The notes under the pieces were generated by a model. It was not told where the DNA came from. It saw nothing but the letters and a program-made list of their open reading frames with translations, and ran no database searches. This document shows positions 50,181 to 60,095 of a stretch of 64,000 nucleotides of DNA, piece by piece (position 1 is the stretch's first letter; each line of letters begins with the position of its first letter). The translations under genes and the position numbers were made by a program. The stretch comes from Macquaria australasica. Lineage: Eukaryota > Chordata > Actinopteri > Centrarchiformes > Percichthyidae. The stretch lies in assembly GCA_005408345.1 (NCBI GenBank), contig SEMN01000539.1, positions 124,001 to 188,000 of the forward strand, read 5' to 3'.

Positions 50181-51084
50181 CTTTAAGTGCAACACACGAG
50201 TCACGCCAATTACATGCATCATACCTGTAGCACACACTGGACACACCATACAGACTGTAGGAGTAGTCAAGGTACAGTAGCTGGCATGTGACAATCTGGG
50301 ATGGGACAAAATTTGCTAAAATTGCTGCATTTCTGAAGAGTTGACGTGTGTTGATGCCTCAGATACAAAGACATTGATGTATCCTGAGGAGTTGACACGT
50401 GTCATTGCAGGCTGATGTGCATCAAGACGCCGCTGGTGTGTGTTGCCCTTTATACTACTCATCATCAAAGTTGCAATAATGTGTGGATATTACATTTCAC
50501 TCTTCTTTCATCATTTTCTTTCTTCTACTTCTACGTTTGCCTCTGATGGATTTGATAATTTTATGATCTAATAACAACAATAACAAATGCTCAACTCACA
50601 AACTGAGAAACAGCTGGCCAGAGCGGATCAGGGTAATCTGAGCTATATTGTGGGAGGTGTGTGGTGAAGGAAGAGCATTGATTTATCTATAAATGAAATG
50701 GGGGCATTGGACACCCCTCAGACAGTAGATGTGGCAACAGATACATTTAACAGGGGTTTTTTTTTTCTCCCTCCTTTTTTGAGCCCCTCCACTCATTCTG
50801 CCTGGTGGCAGTCATGTTGACGAAATGGCGATGCACGCCGGCGTTGTCTTGACGCATGTCTTTGCGGGCTGACACATGTCAGCTCGTCAGGATGCATCAC
50901 TGTCATATTTCTCAGCATTGATGCACATCATCTCTTCAGAAAGCCAGCAATTTGATCACATAAGGTCCCCTGATTGACAAATCCGAGCTACTGTGCTTCT
51001 TCTGTCTGTATCGCCTGGTACCCGATTTGTGCTACAGCATCAATTGATGCAATGTGACGCCACAGATGTGTGTTGCACTTTAAG
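50181..51084. mobile_element. 904-bp foldback element with arms of about 250 bp
   Basis: The left arm (50181-50440) and right arm (about 50833-51084) are imperfect reverse complements along their whole length. The outer end ctttaagtgcaacacac matches the reverse complement of tgtgttgcactttaag. Then ctgtagcaca and acagtagct align with their counterparts at 51.0 kb. The inner part aaattgctgcatttctgaag aligns with the complement of cttcagaaagccagcaattt, and atcaagacgccgctggtgtg with that of gcacgccggcgttgtcttga. The 392-bp centre has no long open frame. TTAA occurs at both ends (50183-50186, 51080-51083), possibly a target duplication. This is a non-autonomous foldback or long-TIR element; superfamily not assigned. 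Confidence 0.75.
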
Positions 51085-51973
51085 TCTGTATCTAACAACA
51101 AGCCTGCCTTACAGGGCCAAAAGGTTGGCATGCCCCTCCTTTAAAGGAGAGGTGGATTCCGGTCATTGTCTCCCGTGTTTGTACATTCACCTGGCTTGCA
51201 ATAACCGACCTCTGACCTCAGGAAACACACCCCCGTGGGAGAGGGAAATGTGCCTGTGAGAGGCCCGCTCGTGGGCGGCGGAGTGGTTTTATACACAGAC
51301 TGGCATTATCTGCATCTCCTGCTCCACTCAAAGGACAGGGCCACTAAATATACCCTGTGAGGCCTTCCCAGGCTCCTCTGGGCTGGGGAGATGCGGCCGC
51401 TGCTTGGGCCGAAGGCCAATGACATGGCTGCCGACCTCCATGGAAAGTATTTTTAAGGTCAATTACAGGGTACAGTGCCTTTAGATGGCCGACTGGTGCT
51501 GAGGAGGCCTCATATTAAAGGTTTATGTGGAGAAGGACCAGAGAAGTCTGCCTTAGCTCACCCCAGCTCCCATTGTTACCACACACCCACTGAGACAGTA
51601 CACTCTGAAGGATTCATGCGGTGATGCGTGCAGCGCGCGCACACGCGCGTGTGTGTGTACTGAAAGAGAGATTGACACACAGTCAATAACCAAAAGTCAA
51701 TAACCATCCAAAGTATTTGTTACGGTAAAAATCAGTGTATGCCATTTATCTATCTGTTTTGTGAATTCTGCTGTCATTCACAGGCTATGTTGTGGTCAAC
51801 CTCCCTTCAACAGATAAGGGCAGCTTATCTAGCTCGATAAGCAGCTTCAGAGCACAACAATTTATAATGAAAATTCTACAGAAACGCAACACTTCTCGTC
51901 TCAAATTAGATGAGTCACAACCATTCGCTTGAAGTCTGTCACCATTTTTGACCTAAGTGTACAATGCTTATAA
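51085..51973. other. GC-richer unique block between two inverted-repeat structures
   Basis: About 51240-51560 is GC-richer with several CpG (ctcgtgggcggcggag, gatgcggccgctgcttgg) and no repeats. It may be a conserved regulatory element or unrecognised exon. An alternating GC/CA palindrome follows (51633-51659). No open frame is convincing. Confidence 0.45.
51633..51659. repeat. alternating GC/AC/GT tract with 14-bp palindrome
   Basis: Strictly alternating purine-pyrimidine sequence rich in GC steps, with the self-complementary CACACGCGCGTGTG inside. It is favourable for Z-DNA. Confidence 0.8.
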
Positions 51974-52152
51974 TTAAAGGATAGGTTCGCATTTTTCCAA
52001 AGTCTGTCTTACAAAACTCACAGGCCCATATGTTCATTGAACATATGAAAGATAGTCACTGTAATCTTTCATCAGGAGCCTGGGAAGATCCCTTCCTAAC
52101 GGGATTTCAATGGAAAAGATTGAGTCCTCAGCTGAAGCTAATATAAGTCTGA
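51974..52152 (+). repeat. dispersed fish repeat, copy A (+ strand)
   Basis: Starts ttaaaggataggttcgcatt, continues aagtctgtctta, gggaagatcccttcctaacg and cagctgaagctaatataag. This order matches a common teleost dispersed repeat from memory. Its 5' portion is the inverted counterpart of copy B (52690-53010). It is a partial copy. Confidence 0.6.
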
Positions 52153-52155
52153 TGC

Positions 52156-52440
52156 TGTGTCCCAATTCGGCTACTTCTGTTAGTACACATATATGAAGTA
52201 CACTGTGTACACTATGTACTTACTTGTGTAGTGCGTTCATTTTGACAGGGTAGTGTTGTCTCAAATCGAACACGGCTGTTGTGCGCTTACCAGAAATGAC
52301 GATTGCAACAATTTGACCGCTTCTTCTTTTTCTTCTTTTTAATGTCAAATTGCAACCCGGCGGAGCATTATCGCCAACATTTTACCATGATTACCGCACG
52401 CCAAAATATCTGCTGGCTCATTTGCTCACTTGACTTCAAT
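52156..52440 (+). mobile_element. short DNA-transposon-like fish repeat, truncated
   Basis: Begins tgtgtcccaattcggctac and contains gtagtgcgttcattttgaca, gttgtgcgcttaccagaaat, cttcttctttttcttctttt and caacccggcggagc, phrases I associate with a dispersed fish element. No matching right terminus is seen, so it is truncated. It lies between two opposite copies of another repeat. Confidence 0.5.
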
Positions 52441-52689
52441 TCAGTTTGATTAAAAATGAATGAAAATGAACATACTTTTACTTTTAGTCATAACAATCGC
52501 ATTTTCATACATTCATACATTGGTGGTCCTCCCCTTCTGCTACGTGGCCAAGATGGTAACCATTGAGGGTGAGAATTGTGCAGCGCTCCACACTCAACTT
52601 TCTGACCTTTATGAGGACACCTTCTGGGTACTAACAGTGCACTGCATTTTGCCATATTTGTCAGTGTAAACACACTTATGCAATCAAAA

Positions 52690-53010
52690 TAGCAGTTATT
52701 TTGGTACAAGATTCCCTCTTTGTGTTACTATCCCTCCAACACAGCCCAGCAAGGAAACGTTGTCCAGGAAAGCACAAAGATGGGATACCCTCTTGATTTG
52801 AATAGCTCAGACTGCTGAAGCCTCATATTAGCTTTGAATGAACTTCAAAATGCAATTTTTGTGGATTTTGAGCCCCATCTCTTACACAGGAGTGAGATGA
52901 GGAAGGGATCTCTTCACAGCCAATATGAAAAAGAAGAATGATTACAGCAACCAGTAACGTTTTTCATGTGCATATGGGCATGTGAGTATTGTTTTAAGAT
53001 AGACTTAAAT
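52690..53010 (-). repeat. dispersed fish repeat, copy B (- strand)
   Basis: On the minus strand it begins aagtctatcttaaaacaat and continues ttgctgtaatcattcttc, agagatcccttcctcatctc, aagctaatatgaggcttcag and tcaaatcaagagggtatcc, then gtttccttgctgggctgtg and tagtaacacaaagagggaat. It is longer than copy A and opposite in orientation. Confidence 0.6.
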
Positions 53011-54304
53011 GTAATCTATCTTTTAATACCATAGTATTGATTATAATGGTTTATATGGTGGTACTTACAAAATCACTTTGCAGCAAGCAGGCAGGCTTTA
53101 TAAAGTTGGACAGGAACACAGTCTCAACAGAGAAAGCATGTAGCGTTTTCATCCATACAGACACAGACAGATAATAAACACAGAATAGCAAACACATTTT
53201 GTCGCTCATTAGAGGGCTTATCTTAATCCTCCGCTCGCACACATTCACACAAGCCTCATTCTCTCTACACAGGCCACACACACAGACCCACACAGCTGAC
53301 CAGCACTCAATATAAATGAACATCCAGCGAGATGATTTTGGTCCTTTTCATGATTCATTCCAACACGACTCCGGTCGGCCATAAATACAGGCCTGTCAAA
53401 ATGTGTTCTACCCCACAGAGAGGGGAGTGGTGGAAGGTACAGTAGACACCATTCACCTCTCTGTGTGTTTGGAGGGGGCAGAGTGAAGGTTGGAGTTGGT
53501 GGCTTTGGTCTCCATGAAGAGTGAAGTATTGATGGGACAAAAGTGAGGGGAAGGATTGAAAGGCCTATTTGTGCAGATGAGGGCTCTGTGTTTGGTTTGC
53601 TGTGGCTCTGCTACAGTTCAACGGCAGCTCTATCCACCCTTCTCTACTTCAACCCAGACGCTTTAATCGGACAAAATAAAGGCACCGGAAGATGAAACCC
53701 AAAGAGGAAACATCGATATGTGTTTTAGTATTTAACTCTATCACTTTATCACTGTGCTCCAGACATAAATGACATTTTGAGTCAGTTACCCTTCAATTAG
53801 CTACACTTTAGCCTGAGACACCAGTCTAGCGAGGCACAGCATAGTGATTATCTTGTTTTCACTGTGTGAACATGATTAGCAAATGGGTTGGGTTTTTTAA
53901 ATGCCCAAGGATACAAACTCCTTATTTCTCTCATGCCGAGTAAATGAAGAAATATTTGGCAAAAATAATTGAATGAATCAAGCATAAAAGGAAGCTCCTA
54001 TAGATATTCTTCTAGTTAATGTTTCTTAAGAATCAAGTGCAACTATGCAAGCAACCCATTTTGCTGCAGGATTCATCAGGTTCAGTCAAGATATTTATTG
54101 TTCTTTGTGAAAGATAAATGTCTGATGATTCACTTTAGATTTTTTGTCATGTAATTCTTGCCTTCATCAGCACCAGGACAGGTAGTCTTGCGAGTGCTGT
54201 GCTCGAAGCAGCATCCCTAGGAATGACATCCATATCGGATGATTGTCAATCTTAGTAATTATCTAGTAGTGTGTTCTATATGTAGCGCAGCAGAAAGTGA
54301 GGGT
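53011..54304. other. unique noncoding stretch
   Basis: No gene supported. The 53330-53700 portion is high-complexity with some CpG (cacgactccggtcggcc, gctttaatcggacaaa) and could be a conserved noncoding element. Confidence 0.45.
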
Positions 54305-54440
54305 GTGGAGGTCCGGCTGGTAGGTGGGCATGAGGTATGTCCAACTTTCACACAGGAGACCGGAGTTCGCCTCCCATCACAGACCTGCAATTAACGTTAG
54401 CAGTTTTATTAACCATAATCATGACCTTTTCATAACCTTA
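54305..54440 (+). mobile_element. tRNA-like SINE or related dispersed repeat relic
   Basis: The segment ggtccggctggtaggtgggc followed about 40 bp later by GGAGTTCGCCTCC (54362-54374) resembles degenerate pol III A and B boxes. The tail ctgcaattaacgttagcag and 'aaccataatcatgacctttt' matches a fish repeat from memory. No intact tRNA fold and no poly(A) tail are seen. Confidence 0.4.
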
Positions 54441-54444
54441 CCTA

Positions 54445-54635
54445 CAGATGCACCGATCATCAGACACTGACCTTGTTAAGCGGATTGGGTATCAGCCAGG
54501 ACATGACCAATCCACATTTAAGACAGTTTATAACACAGATTTTAAATTTGGGATATAGAGAGCACTGTTATGAATCTGTACTGGATATTGGCAAATGCCC
54601 TGAGCTGGGGAATCAGTATCTGGAGATAAAAAGTC
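54445..54635 (+). repeat. DNA-transposon-like repeat relic ('gatgcaccgatc' family)
   Basis: Begins agatgcaccgatcatcagac and contains cggattgggtatcagccag and ggatattggcaaatgccct. These recall a fish element with GATGCACCGATC termini. It is diverged; the right end is not found. The overlapping 110-codon frame (54473-54805) is therefore not a gene. Confidence 0.4.
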
Positions 54636-54819
54636 AAACATGCATCCATAAACATAACCAACTAACCTCAACCAAGTGTTTTAGTCATACCCTAGTTCCC
54701 ATGTCCAGATATTTAAAAAACCGTATGTCTATGCTCCTTCAAGAACACAAGGCACTTAAGGTGGACCGTTTCCCCTTTCTTCAACTCTTCCTCTTTCCCC
54801 TCTAACCCCCCCGGTCCCA

Positions 54820-55190
54820 CCCCACCTCCTCCCAGCCCAAAACCCCACACCTTGTCTCCCTGGGAACATCATCACTCCTGGTCCACATGGCAGGGCGAGT
54901 ACACATCGCCGAGCTGCTAAAGTCTACAATGGCTGGTGTGCCCCGTGTTTGCCCTGGGGGAGAGCATGTGTTCATGGCCGCTGGGCTTTCTGGGTCAGAA
55001 ATGGCACACCAGGGTGTGATGGGCTTTGCTCTGCTGGTCATGGCCATCGTAGGTGTGAAATTCCCAGAGCAGAGGCTGGCCACTCAGCCCGGCAGCACCA
55101 GAGCCCAAAAGCTGCACAGACAGAGGGAGGGAATGGATGTGTTGGACCTTTTGGTTAGCCACCATCTCCTGTGTCTGAATTGAAACCCAC
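54820..55190. other. GC-rich block with open frames on both strands
   Basis: A + frame of 98 codons (ATG at 54887 to stop near 55183) and a - frame of 93 codons (54802-55083) overlap. The + translation has a hydrophobic stretch, MGFALLVMAIVGV (codons about 44-56), but no recognised domain. Non-repetitive and clearly GC-richer than the flanks. Either an exon of an unknown gene or a conserved noncoding element; strand undecided. Confidence 0.25.
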
Positions 55191-58100
55191 AGTCTCATTT
55201 TCCTGGGGCCCTTTGTTGTCTCAGTGCACAAACACACAATACACTCATAGAACTAGTCCTTGTTTTGTAAAATACTGTATATTCCTGATATAAAGTCTTA
55301 ATATGATTGATTTTATTGGACATTTCAGGTGTGTAGCAGTCAGTGAGTCATGGAATACAGTTACCACATGTAGTCAACTTCAGTGCCCTTAACTGAAAGT
55401 TACAGGAGTGTTGGTGGCGATGGGGAGGCCTTTCATTGGGGCTCTAGGCGTGTCAGCCACATAACCTGGAATGACCTGGTACCCTGGTATCCTCACTATA
55501 ACTGTGGCAAAATTAGGTTGCAGATATCATTATACATCTCGGAAGAAAAACAGTGCTCTTACTGTACTTTATAGGCTCTAATACCATGAAGCTGCATGCA
55601 TGTCAAGCTGTAGCAATTATTGAATGAAACACAGACCTGAGGCTTGAACTTTTCTTTAGCAGCAAAGACACTTCCTTGTCAAGTCTTGTTCAAGCAGCAG
55701 TCCTGGTTACCACACAGTTATGACTGTGTGTGCTTGAGAGTGCACCAACTGTTGTGGCACACAGTGTGGCACATAGCCAGGCTACAACACTTGACTCCAC
55801 TGTCATCTTGCCATGGCTACACTGATTCACCCTTATTTCTTTGAAGTCCAGAATTAGTTCCTAAATGTTGTCTCCCTGTATTTTTCAGATGAAAAGACAA
55901 GCTTCTGTACAGATTTAGGGAAGGCAGATGTCAGAAAACTTTTCTCATTGCTATATTTAGCTTTAGAGAATTATATTTAGTAATAACTGTACAGTAGGTC
56001 AATTAATGTCTACCTGCACGTTGCTTCCAAAAGGTCACAGTTTAATTTGTTTTTTGACCCAGGTGTTACTCCCTGAGGGGAGATTAGAATACTCTAAGGT
56101 CATTAAAACACTTTATATGTTTAGCATTGGTGTTTTATATGACTTTTTCTGCCAGAGAGAGAGAGACACCATTTACCCACCCTAGACGGTTGGCAGAGTG
56201 AAGTTATGGGTTTAAGGGTAAAGTATAAAACAATGTTTCATTAATGCCCTGTATGAACTAAAATACTTGTTTAGACTAGTATAATACAAGCCATTGGTGT
56301 CCTGATATGCATAGGCCCCACAGCTGGGTTTAAACAATCTCCATATTCACCCTGGAAATGTTGAGGAGTCGATCTTAGGCTCCCTCATTTTGATACATCT
56401 CACAAAGGTTTTCTGTGTTAACAACACAGAAAGTCCCCTCTCTTTCCATCTGTTTTCAATTCAGGTCGTTAAGAGTGAAATTTTAATTTCACAACAACCT
56501 ATGATTGAATCCTGAAGTCTAATATGATTCCAGCTGCCATCCAAAGGCAAGTCACTTTAAATCCAGTTTAGTTCACTTGCATGCATATATGATCTTATCG
56601 CTAACTATTCTTGGAGTTAATGGCGTTAAGAAGTTTAATTTTGTACCATAATGTACTCCCCTTTGGCTGTTTTGCCAAATATGTGTGATGCCTGACAGTC
56701 AGACCTTTTCCTGTGGCTTTTGAAATCCAATCGCAGAGGCAGTCTGTTTTGGCTTTTCTGTAACCTGAAGTTCCTGTGAGATGATGGTGTTGTTCTTCCT
56801 CCAGCCTGCTCTGTATTTTTAACCCAGTGGTGTTATTCACCCATATACTATATCCCCTTACTTAGATATTTAATGTTGTCATTTTTGACAAGTGTCATAA
56901 TTGATGCTTTCATGTGCAATCAAGAAGACATTTGAGGTTTTCTGGCGTGATACAGCACTTTTTCAAGCCTGAAGACCTCTCTGTTGTTTGTAATAAGCAG
57001 ATTTTGCGCCAAGCAGCATGTGGCATTCTCATTACACATGCAGCCTGTGTTTGTTTGGGTCTTTGGACTGAATTCAGTTTACAGGATTCAACAGAAATGA
57101 TAGTATCTGCTCTTCCTAATGAGTTGTTGCTCAATGTGCGTGTTGCACTGGATTAAATAAATGATTGAAATATATTTGGGGAGGAATTGCTCTTGAAAAC
57201 GAGCCGCCCTAAAAACCAGCAAGGTACAGTAATGAAATCAAGAGGTGCAAAGGTTCATCCTCTCAAAAGCAGACACAGGGAGCAGGGTGAGGGAGATGTT
57301 ATGTAAAATGATTAGTGCCAAACTTTGCATCATCCCTGTCTGTAAATGGACTGTATGCACATTACAGCTCACCTCAGCCCCTAGTGGCTGGATAGAATAT
57401 TGTGTCCTTTCAGTAAATTCCACCTCAGTCCTAAATTCCAGTCTAAGATCCTGAAGCACAATCACATTTTTCTTGCTGCAAAGTGTGGCTGACAGCCTAT
57501 CATTACAGTTCTAATTTTCCTTATTATATTGCCACTTTGTGCTATTTTTTATCTATTTACTATCGTTATGGTAATGACAATACTTGATTACATAGTAGAC
57601 AGTAAACAAACAACAGCTTTCAGATGTTGGATTAGTTTTTTCTCTGTGACTAAAACCCCAGATTAAACACATAAAACACCACATAAGGGCTGTCCATGTC
57701 TCTGGTTTTGGAGGATTAGTGTTTCTGAGCAATAAAGTGCACTGAAATGGGTTTGTCTCCTCTTTCACTGTCGTCCCTCCACCAACCCACTCCATCGGTC
57801 TCAAACCCCAACCCCAAGCCTGGGCTTTCACAACCTACAATGAAGGCAGCCATAACCTAAGTACTGTTTTGTGGACCCGTGTAAATTTAACACCATTATA
57901 CCACAGAGAGGGTCTGTGTAGGTGTTAATGCTAGTGTTGGAGATCGCCAGAGATTTGTATAATCCCTGCTTACCTCATCATGTGCTGCCAAAAAATGTCC
58001 TCCCTTTTTTATTACATCATGCAGACTTTTTGGCATTTTGTTCCTTTCTGTGATCTTTTGAATCACTTAAATTTTTTTTCCTGCAGTCCTCTTCACGTTG

Positions 58101-58294
58101 TTTTTGAATACAGTATTTGTGTTACCACTCGCTGTTCTTTCACTTATTGCTGTTGAGAAGAAAGTACTACTGGATCTTAGACTTGTGTAACTTTATTTAA
58201 AGTCAGTGGTTTTACCGTGAAAGTTCTTCAAATGGGACATCATATGCAGGAGTGTTGGTCCTGGTGGATGTAGTATCTCTTTCTAATTTTCAGC
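55191..58294. other. unique noncoding stretch
   Basis: No gene. A 10-bp perfect inverted repeat (TTTCTGTGTT/AACACAGAAA) lies at 56410-56432. An acceptor-like site at about 55889 is followed by an ATG frame closed after nine codons. Frames overlap on both strands at 56.9-57.5 kb. Confidence 0.5.
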
Positions 58295-58340
58295 AGGATC
58301 AAGGCTCAACTGTCGTTCTATGAACTGAAGCCTTGATCCT
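58295..58340. other. perfect 12-bp inverted repeat, 22-bp spacer
   Basis: AGGATCAAGGCT (58295-58306) and AGCCTTGATCCT (58329-58340) are exact reverse complements. Hairpin with a 22-base loop; too short a stem for a typical microRNA precursor. Confidence 0.85.
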
Positions 58341-59678
58341 CCAGCATTTCCCAGCAAATGAGCTCTCAGATTCTTGGGAAGTCACTACTTTAAAATGTAA
58401 CCTTTGTTATTTCATAACTGTAACCCATAACTGTAAGTTGTTTAGAATATACTGTACTGTGTCGGTTTTCTTAAGTTCAGTGAATTCCCCTTTGCTAACA
58501 ATGTTTTCCTACTTACAATTTGATATGAAACTTTAAACTTCCCTGTTTTTACTCTTCTTTTCTTTTACTTTGCACCTCTCTGTCTGTGTCATAGCCCGGT
58601 TTAAACTGGCAGACTCGGTAGAGCTAGGTTTGTGTGTGGTGGCACTGGGGGCAGGGTGCAGAGCTTGCTTGGGTTGAGTGTACCCAGCCCCTCATAATTA
58701 CAGACAGTAAACAGCTAGTGCTTTTAGGCCTATTTTCCCCGTCTAATGGGGAGAGAGTTCACTTTGGCATAAGAAGAAAAGGCAGAGAGGATGAGAAGGA
58801 GGGGGAAGACGGACTGAAGATGGACAAAAACTGTCATCCTTATTTTGGGTGTTGACGATGGAAACAGTTTGCGAAGAGCTGGTGAGACTTAAAGACAGGT
58901 TTATAGACACACAAACACACAGAGACAGACATTGTCCCCACCCCCTACAATCCAGCACAAACGCACACACTTTTTCTTGAGCGACAGTCTTTTGATGTGA
59001 TCTTTCTTACAGTAAGTCTTAATTAGAACTTCCAACAACGACTGGTTAAATATGTCTCTTGAAGTTTTACTTTTCTCCCTATAACTGTCAAAGTGATCAC
59101 CCATCTTGCTCTGTGAGAGTGACTGTGTTCTTTTTTTCCGTCTGCCTCCCTGCCTGTGTCCTTGTCTCTGTCTCTCTCCCTCCCTCCTTCAAGTGAATCT
59201 CTGCTGCCTCACACTTTTCACTTGGTCCAAATTTCTTCTGCTTTCCTTCTTCGATTTACTTCATACTCATTTGCATTTTTCAAGTGCTCCACTGGCAAAA
59301 CTGTTAAGCTAAAACAACTCTGCAGCAGTGTACTCGATGTAAAATTTCAAAACAAACAAGTAACAGTTTATGGATTCAAACCATATGCTATATTCCATCT
59401 CTCTGTCTCTTCCTTCCTCATCTCTCTCTGTCCCTCTCTCTCTGTGCACTGCACAGCGCTGGCAGGCAGTAGGATGGGAGGTTTTCTTTGGCAGTCTGCT
59501 CCCCCTCTCTTGGCTGGGACAGGCCCTGGAGCGTGCTACTGGCTGGGAGTGTGGAAGGGAAGCGGGGAGGTAGTGAAGGAGGAAGGGAGGGAGGGAGAGA
59601 GGGCTTTGGAGGAGGGAGACTGGAGGGGTGGAGGCGTGGTCTACAGCTGGTAATGAAGTCTTCTCTTTTCATCCTCAG
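58341..59678. other. noncoding stretch leading to CpG-rich exon candidate
   Basis: Pyrimidine-rich, then GGA-rich (about 59575-59635, with several GGG tracts). No TATA box found near 59.6 kb. The 165-codon frame at 59156-59653 starts in a Ser-Leu simple repeat and ends in the GGA tract and is not credible as protein. Confidence 0.5.
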
Positions 59679-59895
59679 AAGGCAGAGTGTGAGCGGACGG
59701 GCCTGGGGTCTGCGCGGCTCCACTGCTTTCTCTGCCTGTAAAGTGTGCCGAGCGCCGCTCCGCTCTGCACTGTGCTGCCTGTGCGTCTCAGCACCCGTCT
59801 CCCACAGCTGAGAGATACAAAGAGACCGAGGCTGAGAGAGACCGCTACAGTCATGAGGCTTTCCCCTGTATCGGCTCCACAGCATTACTCTTGAG
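59679..59895 (+). other. candidate noncoding (5' UTR) exon in CpG-rich DNA
   Basis: A 217-bp segment between acceptor tcttctcttttcatcctcag (ending 59678) and donor GTAAGA (59896). CpG is frequent here (gcggacgg, ctgcgcggctcc, ccgagcgccgctccgctc) and rare around it, as in vertebrate promoter-proximal exons. All three frames are closed; the only ATG (59853) opens a 13-codon frame ending TGA at 59892-59894, so the segment would be untranslated with a small uORF. It may equally be a first exon whose start lies inside, since the preceding GGA-rich DNA looks promoter-like. The rest of the gene would lie downstream, mostly outside the window. Gene not identified. Confidence 0.4.
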
Positions 59896-60031
59896 GTAAG
59901 ACTTCAGACTGTCTCCTCCTTGTGTGCTGCTCCTGCCTGTCTCTCTCTCACTGCTCTCCTTTACTGTCTGTCTGTCTCTGTTGATTGTTGTAGTGGGGGG
60001 TGTAATCCATTTTAGGTCCCTCCCACTTTAA

Positions 60032-60095
<64 letters not shown>

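Noticed and set aside
54473..54805. 110-codon + open frame
   Set aside because: Its first half lies inside a recognised transposon-like repeat.
59156..59653. 165-codon + open frame
   Set aside because: It starts in a Ser-Leu simple repeat and ends in a Gly/Glu-rich translation of a GGA tract; no domain, and it runs up to a splice acceptor-like site rather than using it.
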